Shown here piece after piece: positions 34,587 through 43,562 of a DNA stretch of 64,000 bases. The position numbers and the translations under genes are program-made. The notes under the pieces were generated by a model. It was not told where the DNA came from, did no database searches, and saw nothing but the letters and a program-made list of their open reading frames with translations. Where the stretch lies: the NCBI RefSeq assembly GCF_903166545.1, contig NZ_CAESCH010000001.1, positions 124,001 to 188,000 on the forward strand, written 5' to 3'. Each line of letters begins with the position of its first letter. The first letter of the stretch is position 1. This DNA is from Metabacillus schmidteae. Its GTDB lineage: Bacteria; Bacillota; Bacilli; Bacillales; Bacillaceae.

Positions 34587-35795
34587 ATGAATCAAACTGA
34601 AAAACAACCGATATGGACAAAAGGATTTATCAGCATCTTTCTTATCAACTTCTTTTTATTTCTCACATTTTATGGATTACTCACTTCATTACCCATCTAT
34701 GTTGTAAATGATTTAGGTCGTTCGAGTGTTGATGGAGGCCTAATTGTCACGATTTTCTTATTATCCGCCATTTTTGTTCGCCCTTTTTCAGGTAAGCTTC
34801 TTCAGGATTTTAGAAAAAAACGCATGTTAATGATTAGCATGATTTTATTTACCGTCTGCTCCTACATGTATTTATGGATAGACAATTATGCATTGCTTCT
34901 TGTCTTACGGTTTGTTCATGGCATTTGGTTCAGCATTGCAACAACCGCTACCGGTGCAATTGCAGCTGATATGGTGCCATTGAAGAGACGAGGAGAAGGA
35001 CTTGGTTATTTTGTCATGTCAACGAACTTCGCCGTTGTTTGCGGACCTTTTCTTGCGCTTTCTCTCTTACAATTCACATCATTTACTACCCTTTTCTTCA
35101 TTCTTGCATTCTTAATTACAATTGGTGTATTGTTTACAGCCTTTAGTAAAGTAAATGAAGCAGCCCGAACAGCTCCGGTTGAAAAGAAGCGACTTCAAGT
35201 ACAGGATTTATTGGACGGAAAAGCACTGCCGATTGCACTTGTAGGTAGCTTAGTTGCCTTTGCATATTCAAGTGTTTTATCCTTCATTTCTATGTATGCA
35301 AATGAATTGAAGCTATTAGATGCAGCAAGCTACTTCTTCGTTGTCTTTGCCGTTGTTATGATTGCATCAAGACCTTTCAGCGGTCGATTATTTGATACAA
35401 AAGGACCAAATATTGTAATTTATCCAGCACTCGTCTTTTTTATGGTCGGACTTTTGTTATTAAGTATGTCTCAGACTACGTTTATGTTTCTTTTAGCAGG
35501 TGCGTTCATCGGATTAGGGTATGGTACGATTGTTCCTTGCTTCCAAACACTTGCGGTTCAATCAACTGAACATAGTAGAAGTGCACATGCAACTGCGACA
35601 TTCTTTACTCTTTTTGATTCAGGTATCGCAGCCGGATCATTTATACTCGGAATCGTTGCAGCTCAGTTAGGCTATCAAACTCTTTATCTTTTAGCTGGTT
35701 TGTTTTTAATTTTAGCTATCTTTATGTACAAATACGTGCAAAGTCGGAAAAAGACCGCTTCTTCTGCGCTGGAATTGAAGGAGTCGAGTTTATAA
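34587..35795 (+). CDS. MFS transporter (drug-efflux type)
   Basis: A 402-residue major facilitator with twelve membrane segments and the loop motif GKLLQDFRKKRML near residues 70-82 (motif A region). It also has RFVHGIWFSIATTATGAIAAD in helix 4. It is 15 bp after the MarR gene, which suggests an exporter controlled by that regulator. The substrate cannot be read from the sequence. Confidence 0.87.
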   Translation: MNQTEKQPIWTKGFISIFLINFFLFLTFYGLLTSLPIYVVNDLGRSSVDGGLIVTIFLLSAIFVRPFSGKLLQDFRKKRMLMISMILFTVCSYMYLWIDNYALLLVLRFVHGIWFSIATTATGAIAADMVPLKRRGEGLGYFVMSTNFAVVCGPFLALSLLQFTSFTTLFFILAFLITIGVLFTAFSKVNEAARTAPVEKKRLQVQDLLDGKALPIALVGSLVAFAYSSVLSFISMYANELKLLDAASYFFVVFAVVMIASRPFSGRLFDTKGPNIVIYPALVFFMVGLLLLSMSQTTFMFLLAGAFIGLGYGTIVPCFQTLAVQSTEHSRSAHATATFFTLFDSGIAAGSFILGIVAAQLGYQTLYLLAGLFLILAIFMYKYVQSRKKTASSALELKESSL

Positions 35796-35977
35796 TGTAG
35801 TGGGAATGCTTCTTACAACATAGGGAAAGGATTCTTTTTTGAGGTGCTTTTCTTATAATACGGACCGATGGCAGTGATATTTCCATCGTTATCGGTATAT
35901 AAAATCCTTCTTTATATAAAACCTCATTTACTTTTAGTAGAATGTCTTGTCCTGTGTCGAATAATTAGTAATAGAAA

Positions 35978-36117
35978 AATAAGCGGAGATTTTCCGATTA
36001 TGAAAAGCAAAATCTCCCTTTTTCTCACTTTTTGAGTCGATAGGCGGAATCTCTCCGCCTATTTATGCCTTATTTAATCATAACTTACTAAATAAGCGGA
36101 ATTTTTCCGTCTATTTT
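35978..36117. repeat. Three AAGCGGA...TCCG hairpins
   Basis: Units AATAAGCGGAGATTTTCCG (35978), GATAGGCGGAATCTCTCCG (36040) and AAATAAGCGGAATTTTTCCG (36090) follow one another in a gene-free stretch of about 380 bp (35796-36174). Each forms a small hairpin and two are followed by T-rich sequence. Nothing else was recognised in this gap. Confidence 0.65.
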
Positions 36118-36174
36118 TTAAACTCAGGTGCTTTACCTTATCCCCCAACCGATAAGAGCTTCTATCCTTTCTTT

Positions 36175-37158
36175 CTAGTAAACTCCACGAATATTCGGAT
36201 GTATTTCTTCATTATAAAAATTAGTTAACCTTGTTAACTCAGCTTCACTAAAAGAAGGTACCTCAGTTGCCTGTAGATTGTCTTCAACCTGCTTTACTGT
36301 TTTAAATCCAGGGATAACCGTTGTGATTTCCTCATGGTCCAAAATCCAGCGAAGGGCAGCTCGTGCCATATTTCCACGACCTTCAGCGATCCAGTTAAGC
36401 TTCTGACTTAGCTCAACACCTTTTGAAAATTCGACACCTGCAAATGTTTCTCCAACATTAAAAGCCTCACCATCTTTATTAAAGTTACGGTGATCGTCTG
36501 CCTCAAACGTAGCATTTGCCCCAAATTTTCCTGTTAGCAACCCGCTTGCTAAAGGAACACGCGCTAATAAGCCAACGCCTTTTAACTTCGCCTGTGGAAG
36601 CAATTCAGGAATTGCCTTTTGACGGAAAATATTAAAAATAACTTGTAAAGCCTTCACGTTCGATTGATCCAAACAGAATAAACCTTCTTCCACTGTTTCC
36701 ACACTTACTCCATAGTGGCGAATTTTCCCCTGTTGTTGCAGCTTGTCCAACACCTCAAAAACTTGCCCATTTTTTAGAATCTCCATCGGCGGGCAATGAA
36801 TTTGATAAAGATCAATTGTGTCGCGCTGAAGTCTTTTCAAGCTTGCTTCACAATATGCCGTAACCGCCTTCTCAGAATACGTTTCCGGATCGAAAATATC
36901 CCCTGCACGGCAAAACTTTGTTGCAATATGGATTTTATCTTCATTGCCTTTCGTAGCCTTGGCAAGTAACTCCTCGCTATGGCCATCTCCGTACACATCT
37001 GCTGTATCGAAGAAATTCACACCAGCATCCATTGCACGCTCAAGACCCTTTAATGCTTCTGTATCATCTGATTTTCCCCATGAGCCTCCGATTGCCCAAG
37101 TTCCAAAGCTCAATTCACTTACGTTTAGATCTGTGTCACCAAGTTGGCGATAGTTCAT
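36175..37158 (-). CDS. Aldo/keto reductase
   Basis: A 327-residue AKR enzyme. The N-terminus reads MNYRQLGDTDLNVSELSFGT, followed by the catalytic Asp/Tyr region FFDTADVYGDGHSEELLA. The catalytic lysine lies in IHIATKFC and the histidine in LYQIHCPP. The C-terminal IPGFKTVKQVEDNL binds the NADPH phosphate. It reduces carbonyl compounds; the physiological substrate is unknown. The ORF opens at 37278, but the ATG at 37158 fits the conserved N-terminus and has GGTGGAG ahead. Confidence 0.9.
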   Translation of the reverse strand: MNYRQLGDTDLNVSELSFGTWAIGGSWGKSDDTEALKGLERAMDAGVNFFDTADVYGDGHSEELLAKATKGNEDKIHIATKFCRAGDIFDPETYSEKAVTAYCEASLKRLQRDTIDLYQIHCPPMEILKNGQVFEVLDKLQQQGKIRHYGVSVETVEEGLFCLDQSNVKALQVIFNIFRQKAIPELLPQAKLKGVGLLARVPLASGLLTGKFGANATFEADDHRNFNKDGEAFNVGETFAGVEFSKGVELSQKLNWIAEGRGNMARAALRWILDHEEITTVIPGFKTVKQVEDNLQATEVPSFSEAELTRLTNFYNEEIHPNIRGVY

Positions 37159-37377
37159 TTTCTCCACCATCCCTTTTAGGAAATCGCTTTCTAAATATTT
37201 TAGACAAGTTCTATTATACAATAAGTAAAGCGCTAACAAAATTAATTTACCTTTCACGATTAGAAACCTGACTTTCATGGGACATAAAGAAAATATAAAG
37301 GAGCATATTTTCAGTTATTTAATTCTCTATAAGATATAATCAAGATGAATGACAACTTTATTAAGGAGATGAATGGC

Positions 37378-37836
37378 ATGTCAAAAATTAATGAACTAGT
37401 TTCAGGCTGGATGAGCCACCGTAAAGTACTACATGAATTACTTGATACATTTGAAGATCAACATCTTAGCTATAAACCATGGGAAGATGCGATGTCACTT
37501 TCCGAGCTTGTTTTACATATCTCAGGTGCAATGGAAATGTTTGCTGATACAGTAAAAAATGGTGTGTTCACACCTCCAACAGGATCATCAAACATCGAAA
37601 CGCTAAGTGAACTAAAAACATTGGTTGAAAATCAAACAAATCAAACAAAATCTAAGCTGCAAGCTTTAACTGACGAGCAATTGGAGGCAGTTGTTGAATT
37701 TGCCGGTATGAAGTCGCCCGGTTTGGCTCTACTTGAAAGTGCAAAGGACCATGAAATTCACCATAAAGGTCAATTATTCACATATGCCCGCTTATTAGGA
37801 GTTCAATCCTTACCATTCTTCGTTAACCGCTCTTAA
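37378..37836 (+). CDS. DinB family protein
   Basis: A 152-residue four-helix-bundle protein with the three spaced histidines of DinB/YfiT-type metal sites: one in LVLHISGAMEMF and two in DHEIHHKGQLFTYARLLG. Some members are thiol transferases (bacillithiol-dependent), most are uncharacterised. The ATG at 37378 has AAGGAG nine bases upstream; earlier in-frame ATGs overlap that site. It is convergent with the HemD-like gene. Confidence 0.85.
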   Translation: MSKINELVSGWMSHRKVLHELLDTFEDQHLSYKPWEDAMSLSELVLHISGAMEMFADTVKNGVFTPPTGSSNIETLSELKTLVENQTNQTKSKLQALTDEQLEAVVEFAGMKSPGLALLESAKDHEIHHKGQLFTYARLLGVQSLPFFVNRS

Positions 37837-37840
37837 CGAA

Positions 37841-37885
37841 AAAAATGCCTGACACCTTCAGAAAGGATATCAGGCATTTTATTTT
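37841..37885. terminator. Bidirectional terminator between dinB-like gene and hemD-like gene
   Basis: AAATGCCTGA pairs with TCAGGCATTT around a 17-base loop, with A- and T-runs outside. Confidence 0.85.
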
Positions 37886-38705
37886 AGTCTGCGCTCTCTT
37901 CTAGACCTTTATAATAGTTTACTAAAGCGATTATAGCACTCCCCATTCGTTCCTCCTCTGGAACGACCATTCGCGTAATTCCTACTTCTCTTAATGCCTG
38001 TGCTGTTACTTTTCCAACTGAAACAGCCATGACATTTGTTGAAAATGCCTCTAACACTTCCTTTTCTAAACCGTGTTCTTTTGCATAGGACATTAAAAAT
38101 CTTGCTTGTGGTGTGCTTGTAAAGTTAACGGCATCAATCTTTCCATCCAGAATTTCACTAACAAGCTGTTCCATCACCTCTGGTTTTGGGGGAATGTGCT
38201 TATAGGGAAGAATCTCCCGAAATTCTGCTTGTTGGTCTTTCAGCCAATCAATTAAAAGAGGAGCAGGATCACCATGGAGCTGCAACGCAACCCGACAGCC
38301 TTTTAAAGAATGAGCACTAAGTTCTCTCACTAAACCAGCCGTACTACCATCATCATCTCTGACATCTGGCTGTAACCCGAGTTTCTTAAGAACATTGACA
38401 GTTTTATAACCTCTTGCAGCTATTTTCGCTTTTGTTAATGCTTGAATAAATTGTTCATCTAATCCCATATTCATAGCAGTTTGATAAAGCTTGTCTGTTC
38501 CAAGTCCAGTTGTAAAAATGAGCCAATCAAAGTCACCTTCAATGAGGGCATGAATTTCTTTTTCTACATTTGTGTCGTCTAAAAAAACAGTCCCCTGTGC
38601 CGGACGAATTAACGCTTTTCCGCCTAAGTTTTCTACTAATTTACTTAATTCTTCAGATTTACGCTGACCTGCAAGGGCGATCGTTTTGCCATTTAGTCGC
38701 TTCAT
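37884..38705 (-). CDS. Uroporphyrinogen-III synthase-like protein
   Basis: A 273-residue HemD-fold protein of two similar alpha/beta lobes. The N-terminus LNGKTIALAGQRKSEELSKLVENL and the C-terminal VNFTSTPQARFLMSYAKEHGL are typical. HemD closes hydroxymethylbilane to uroporphyrinogen III. Here it stands alone, away from a hem operon, so it is probably a paralogue beside the housekeeping hemD. It starts at ATG. A second HemD-like domain is fused in nasF in this same window. Confidence 0.85.
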   Translation of the reverse strand: MKRLNGKTIALAGQRKSEELSKLVENLGGKALIRPAQGTVFLDDTNVEKEIHALIEGDFDWLIFTTGLGTDKLYQTAMNMGLDEQFIQALTKAKIAARGYKTVNVLKKLGLQPDVRDDDGSTAGLVRELSAHSLKGCRVALQLHGDPAPLLIDWLKDQQAEFREILPYKHIPPKPEVMEQLVSEILDGKIDAVNFTSTPQARFLMSYAKEHGLEKEVLEAFSTNVMAVSVGKVTAQALREVGITRMVVPEEERMGSAIIALVNYYKGLEESAD

Positions 38706-38999
38706 AACGTACCTCCGCTTTTCCTTAATGCCAATATTGTATCACTTTTTTGAAAAGTTCGTTATTTAAATTGAAGGCTCTTTAGCTGATTCAGGTTATT
38801 TCTACTTCAGTCACTTGCTTCTACTGGTGATCAGAGACCATCTTTGAAGGATTCTTGCAGAAAGGGCCAGAAATTTTGCAAGTTTGACCATTTTTTTGCA
38901 TCTTTTAATTCTTTTTTGCAAGTTCTCCTGCATTTTTGTAACTCAATGTATTTACTTCACACAAAAGAGGTTCGAAATAGATTCGAACCTCTTAATCCG
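38706..38999. other. Gene-free stretch with TTTTGCA repeats and a hairpin
   Basis: Holds four occurrences of a TTTTGCA-like word between about 38873 and 38936. A perfect AAGAGGTTCGAA/TTCGAACCTCTT hairpin lies at 38965-38993, probably the purU terminator. No ORF of note. Confidence 0.5.
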
Positions 39000-39899
39000 T
39001 TAAAAGACAATTGTTTTATTTTCATGTACAAGAATTCGATCTTCTAGATGCCATTTTACAGCTCTCGCTAAAACACTTCGTTCAACAGCACGACCAATTT
39101 TCTTTAGATTGTCAACATTATCTCGGTGATCAACGCGGCTAATATCCTGCTCAATAATCGGACCTTCGTCTAAGTCATTTGTTACGTAATGCGACGTTGC
39201 ACCAATTAATTTTACTCCACGTCCATATGCTCGCTCATATGGTCTTGCTCCAATGAACGCAGGTAAGAACGAGTGGTGAATATTGATGATTTTATTTGGA
39301 TTCGCTGATACAAATTTCGGCGTTAAAATTTGCATATAACGAGCTAAAATAATTAAATCAACATTGAATTCATTTAATAATTCCAACTGCTTTTCTTCTA
39401 CTTGCTCACGAATATCTTTATTTGCCGGGATATAATAAAATGGAATGTTCAAGGACTCAACTACTTCTCTTGCTTCCTCATGATTACTAATCACAAGTGC
39501 GATGTCAGCCATTAAATCTCCACTTTGCCACTCCCATAATAGTTCTAACAAACAATGAAGCTCTTTTGAGACGAAAATGGCCACCTTTTTCACGTTGTAT
39601 ACATGAGTCAGTTTCCATGCCATCGAAAACTCTTTCGCGATCTCACCAAATTGGCTTTCCATCTCAGCAGCTTTTTCTTTCAGGTTTGGACATTCAAATT
39701 CAATACGAATAAAGAATGTACCGCCTTCCGGATTTGTTGAATACTGACTGGATTCAATAATATTCGCATTATGTGAAAATAAAAATTTAGAAATTGTGGA
39801 TACAATACCTGGTTGGTCCGGACAACTAACTAATAAACGTCCTCTATTTTGATTTTTATCCTGAAATTGTTGTATTTGATTTTTTATAAATGCATTCAT
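39000..39899 (-). CDS. purU: Formyltetrahydrofolate deformylase
   Basis: A 299-residue protein. An N-terminal ACT domain (RGRLLVSCPDQPGIVSTISK, about residues 20-95) precedes a formyltransferase-fold catalytic domain. That domain contains LARYMQILTPKFV, INIHHSFLPAFIGARPY and the final active-site segment GATSHYVTNDLDEGPIIEQD. It releases formate and tetrahydrofolate from 10-formyl-THF, balancing one-carbon pools. It starts at ATG. It follows the exporter genes on the same strand with a 53 bp gap. Confidence 0.96.
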   Translation of the reverse strand: MNAFIKNQIQQFQDKNQNRGRLLVSCPDQPGIVSTISKFLFSHNANIIESSQYSTNPEGGTFFIRIEFECPNLKEKAAEMESQFGEIAKEFSMAWKLTHVYNVKKVAIFVSKELHCLLELLWEWQSGDLMADIALVISNHEEAREVVESLNIPFYYIPANKDIREQVEEKQLELLNEFNVDLIILARYMQILTPKFVSANPNKIINIHHSFLPAFIGARPYERAYGRGVKLIGATSHYVTNDLDEGPIIEQDISRVDHRDNVDNLKKIGRAVERSVLARAVKWHLEDRILVHENKTIVF

Positions 39900-39952
39900 C
39901 TTTAAAATACCTCTCTATTCGTCATTAAAACATTATACATTAGACTCTGTCA

Positions 39953-40423
39953 TTATTTAAGACCTTTATGATCTGCAATATTGTTTTGTTTATTATCCCT
40001 ATTTTTTATCTTACGAATGATTTGATTCATTACTTCCGATAAAACTAATCCAATTGCAACAGAGCCTGAAATCATAAAAGCTTCAGCTGAAAGAGCTATT
40101 GCATCATTATATTGATTCTCTACTACCTGCCGCATCGCATCGTACGCTAATCCACCCGGCACTAACGGAATGATTCCTGAAACATTAAAAATGATAACAG
40201 GTGTTTTATGCCTCTTTGCGTAAAATTGACTAATAATGGCAATAAAAAATGAGGCAACCAAAGAAGAAAACACGCTATCATTCGAATATTCATACAGACC
40301 GGTATAAACCATCCAACCAATCATACCAACAAGCCCGGCTCGAAGTAATGCTTTTACAGGAGCGTTAAAAATAATTCCAAATGCAGCCGACGCCACAAAA
40401 CTTGTAATCACCTGTTCGATCAA
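39953..40423 (-). CDS. Threonine/serine exporter family protein, small subunit
   Basis: A 156-residue protein with about four membrane segments, matching the ThrE_2 (YjjB) domain. NVSGIIPLVPGGLAYDAMRQVV around residues 78-99 is the conserved motif. It pairs with the larger YjjP-like protein encoded 33 bp upstream, together forming a split ThrE-type exporter. Substrate inferred from the family only. Confidence 0.85.
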   Translation of the reverse strand: MIEQVITSFVASAAFGIIFNAPVKALLRAGLVGMIGWMVYTGLYEYSNDSVFSSLVASFFIAIISQFYAKRHKTPVIIFNVSGIIPLVPGGLAYDAMRQVVENQYNDAIALSAEAFMISGSVAIGLVLSEVMNQIIRKIKNRDNKQNNIADHKGLK

Positions 40424-40456
40424 ACATATCCCTCCCCGAACCGCGGAAGCAACTTC

Positions 40457-41224
40457 TTAATAAAATGAAAAGACAACTGCAACACCTGCTCCTATCGCAA
40501 ATGCCGTTAAAAACGCCTCTGCACCTTTTGATATACCTGACACTAAATGGCCTGCCATTAAATCTCTTACAGCATTTGTGATTAATAGTCCTGGAACTAA
40601 CGGCATCACAGAACCAATGATAATCTTATCAAGCTCTGTTCCTAAATCGAGGACAACAAAAAGGACAGATAATAATCCAATAAGTAATGAAGCCAGAAAC
40701 TCCGCAAAAAACTTGATCTCGACAAGTTGATGGATATAAATTAAGCTTGAAAAACCAATACCTCCGGCAACTACGGCTGGTAAAAAATCTGACCAATCTC
40801 CTTTAAACATGATAAGAAAGCAGCCGCTCGCTATAGAAGCAGCCCCAATTTGTACCCAGATCGGATAAGCGTGTGCATCAAGCTCGATTTCCTTTAACTG
40901 TTCATACGCTTCGTTTACTGTGAGTTCTCCATTACTAATTTGCCTTGAAACCCCATTAACCTTTGCAACTTTTTGTAAATCTGTTGAACGATCAACAATT
41001 CTGACTAGCTGTGTCGGTGTTTTACTGCTTACAGAAAAGATAATCCCTGTTGGTGTGACATAGCTATGAGAATCCGCAATACCATAAGCTGCTGCAATTC
41101 TCATCATTGTATCTTCCACCCGATATGTTTCTGCGCCACTCCTGAGCATAATCTTACCCGCCAGCAAACACACCTCAATCACATCAAAGGTTTGGTTTTG
41201 GTTATTATTCACCATCTCCACCAT
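40457..41224 (-). CDS. Threonine/serine exporter family protein, large subunit
   Basis: A 255-residue membrane protein of the ThrE/YjjP domain. The N-terminal cytosolic part has LAGKIMLRSGAETYRVEDTM and the membrane half has GSVMPLVPGLLITNAVRDLM. With the small subunit it resembles the two halves of C. glutamicum ThrE. The start is uncertain: ATG 41224, ATG 41215 and GTG 41212 are all in frame near GGTGGAG. Confidence 0.87.
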   Translation of the reverse strand: MVEMVNNNQNQTFDVIEVCLLAGKIMLRSGAETYRVEDTMMRIAAAYGIADSHSYVTPTGIIFSVSSKTPTQLVRIVDRSTDLQKVAKVNGVSRQISNGELTVNEAYEQLKEIELDAHAYPIWVQIGAASIASGCFLIMFKGDWSDFLPAVVAGGIGFSSLIYIHQLVEIKFFAEFLASLLIGLLSVLFVVLDLGTELDKIIIGSVMPLVPGLLITNAVRDLMAGHLVSGISKGAEAFLTAFAIGAGVAVVFSFY

Positions 41225-41350
41225 CCCGTTGTAAATATCTAGTTAGAGTTTAATGAAGAATTCAAATTTAAGCAAATCTTTCATCATCACCAAATCATCA
41301 TGACTGAATAAGGTAGTAGAAATACCTAGATCAAGGTGGTGACTGGAAAA

Positions 41351-43342
41351 ATGGAACTTCCCATGATTCTCTCCGGTCCGATCCTTCGTCGAGTAGATTG
41401 TACTCAAGTGACCATTTGGCTGGCAACTAGTGAAAAAGTATCTATTACTGCAAAAGTACTTACCATTCAACAATCAGAATACAGCCTAGTTTATGAAGAA
41501 TTACCAGTTCATACGCAAACCAAGACAATAACTTTAGGGAAAAAGTTGTTTGTCCATTTAATCAAAGTCAACCCAACTCACAAAAACTTTCCTGTCGAGC
41601 AATTACTTGGTTATAACCTTTATCTACAAAAAGGAACGCAAACGTATGACCTCGATAGTTTTCAACTATTAACTGAAAGCCATCCAGATTCACTTATATA
41701 TGAAGGATTAGACTATCCGACCTTTTATATTAACACAAAAAAGGAGTCTCCCGTTCTATATGGCTCATGTAGAAAAGCACATGGAAAAGGACAAGATGCC
41801 TTACCAAACGCTGATCGTGTCATCAGTCAACATCGTTTTGACCTTAATTTACGGCCCAGCTCTCTTTTTATGCTGGGAGATCAAATTTATGCAGATGATA
41901 TCGCAGACCCACTCGTCCCTTATATTCAAGCAATTGTACACTATTTAATCGGTAAAAGGGAAGATCTTACTTTCGTTGAGCCTAAACTGCATCAACATTT
42001 ACATCACTTATACAACATTCAGGGCAGACAGCACATCATTGAAACATTGTGTAAATTTACATCCTCAAATGCGCACAACCATCTGATTTCATTCGGAGAA
42101 TATGCTGCGATGTATTTACTTAGCTGGAGCCCTGTACTTTGGAATTTATTTACCAATGAGCAGAATAAATCTTTTAAAACTCTAGAGGGAAACGAGGAAC
42201 AAGTAAAGGAGCTTCACAATTTCCGCAGCGGTACATCAAAGGTAAGAAGAGTGTTGGCAAATATTCCAACATATATGATTTTTGATGATCATGATATAAC
42301 AGATGATTGGAACATCTCTGCAGAGTGGATCAGAAAAGTCTATAGGGCACCACTTGGTAAACATACCATTTGCAACGGTCTAACAGCGTTTTGGGTATTT
42401 CAAGGCTGGGGAAACCAACCGGAGAATTTTGATGATGCTTTCATTCAAACTATTCAACAATATGTAAAAACATATCCAATTGGATCCAAATACTATCAAG
42501 ACTGGCAAGATACACTATTATCTTTCGACTCGTGGCATTTTATAGCACCTACAGCTCCGCGTACACTTTGTTTAGATACTCGCACACTGCGGGACTATGA
42601 TTCTTCCCCTACAAAAATGAAATTGCTACAACTAATAAACGAGACACCCAAGACACCGATATTAATCGGTAAAAAGGGGTGGGAACTACTAGATCAATTG
42701 CTTAAGAGTAACGAATGGAAAAATGGTGACTCCCTGCGGATAGCATCTCCTACACCTTTATATGGGGTAGATGTTATTGAAAAATTTCTAAAAAATCAAG
42801 TTTATCCTTTCCGATCTTTAGGTATGCCTGTTCAATATCAATTAGACTTTGAAGCGTGGAAATATAATTTAACCGGCTTCTACTCATTTCTCCACTTTTT
42901 ATCGAAACATAAACCAAGTGAATGCATCATTCTATCAGGTGATGTTCATTATGCTTCAGCCATAAGAGCTCATGTTAACCTAAATGGAGCACAGCTTTCG
43001 ATCTATCAGCTAACAAGCAGTCCGATGAAAAATATAAGCTTTGATATGTTAACAGGCAGCATGATGAAACTAATTGTATGGCTCATTACTTTAGGGAGAA
43101 ACGAACCGATCCGAAAAAGCTATGGCAAAAAAGATGGAGCATGGATTGAGTTAAAAAGTGACACACCCGATACCATCGTTCCCATTTGGGAAGAGCAAAT
43201 TTTTTATCAGGCACTGGAGCGCGGAACGATCATCGAAACACAAAATAACCTTGGACTTCTACTAAATAAAAGCTCAAGCATCCAAAATACCTTGCTCATA
43301 AACTCAGATAATGACAATCAATTTGAACCTTTTAAAAATTAA
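41351..43342 (+). CDS. PhoD-like metallophosphatase
   Basis: A 663-residue member of the PhoD/alkaline-phosphatase D superfamily. Metal-binding motifs are visible in order: LMLGDQIYADDI (near residue 173), MIFDDHDITDDWN (near 310) and IILSGDVHYASAI (near 528). There is no signal peptide or Tat motif, so it is probably cytoplasmic and unlike secreted PhoD. The true substrate is unknown. ATG 41351 has GGTGGTGA at suitable distance; the in-frame GTG at 41336 lies within that site. Confidence 0.85.
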   Translation: MELPMILSGPILRRVDCTQVTIWLATSEKVSITAKVLTIQQSEYSLVYEELPVHTQTKTITLGKKLFVHLIKVNPTHKNFPVEQLLGYNLYLQKGTQTYDLDSFQLLTESHPDSLIYEGLDYPTFYINTKKESPVLYGSCRKAHGKGQDALPNADRVISQHRFDLNLRPSSLFMLGDQIYADDIADPLVPYIQAIVHYLIGKREDLTFVEPKLHQHLHHLYNIQGRQHIIETLCKFTSSNAHNHLISFGEYAAMYLLSWSPVLWNLFTNEQNKSFKTLEGNEEQVKELHNFRSGTSKVRRVLANIPTYMIFDDHDITDDWNISAEWIRKVYRAPLGKHTICNGLTAFWVFQGWGNQPENFDDAFIQTIQQYVKTYPIGSKYYQDWQDTLLSFDSWHFIAPTAPRTLCLDTRTLRDYDSSPTKMKLLQLINETPKTPILIGKKGWELLDQLLKSNEWKNGDSLRIASPTPLYGVDVIEKFLKNQVYPFRSLGMPVQYQLDFEAWKYNLTGFYSFLHFLSKHKPSECIILSGDVHYASAIRAHVNLNGAQLSIYQLTSSPMKNISFDMLTGSMMKLIVWLITLGRNEPIRKSYGKKDGAWIELKSDTPDTIVPIWEEQIFYQALERGTIIETQNNLGLLLNKSSSIQNTLLINSDNDNQFEPFKN

Positions 43343-43390
43343 CCCTGCTATACTTACACATCAACGTTTCAAAATGTTGTGTAATATATA

Positions 43391-43419
43391 TTGACACGTT
43401 TTGTTACACATTTTAAAAT
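43391..43419 (+). promoter_or_regulatory. Promoter of adenine deaminase
   Basis: A perfect TTGACA -35 (43391-43396), 17 bp spacer and TAAAAT -10 (43414-43419). Transcription from about 43426 gives a leader of roughly 135 bases before the start codon. Confidence 0.8.
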
Positions 43420-43463
43420 GTATGCTAATCTAAATAAACAGTGATATGAAAGTCCAGGAAATC

Positions 43464-43504
43464 CCGCAAAGAGAAAGTACACACACTTTTTCTTGCGGTT
43501 TTTT
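43464..43504 (+). terminator. Leader terminator (attenuator candidate) before adenine deaminase
   Basis: CCGCAA pairs with TTGCGG and continues through GAGAAAGT/ACTTTTTC, followed by six Ts. It lies between the promoter and the adenine deaminase start, so it must be bypassed for expression. The signal sensed is not clear; the leader does not look like a purine riboswitch. Confidence 0.75.
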
Positions 43505-43562
43505 AATACAATCAATTGTTTTGGAAAACATACAAATGGCAAAAGAAAGGAGCTTTTTCCTG

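Noticed and set aside
43446..43562. Longer form of adenine deaminase starting at 43446
   Set aside because: No ribosome binding site, and the segment contains the leader terminator hairpin.
43427..43562. Purine riboswitch before adenine deaminase
   Set aside because: The conserved purine aptamer core was not found; only a promoter and a terminator hairpin are visible.
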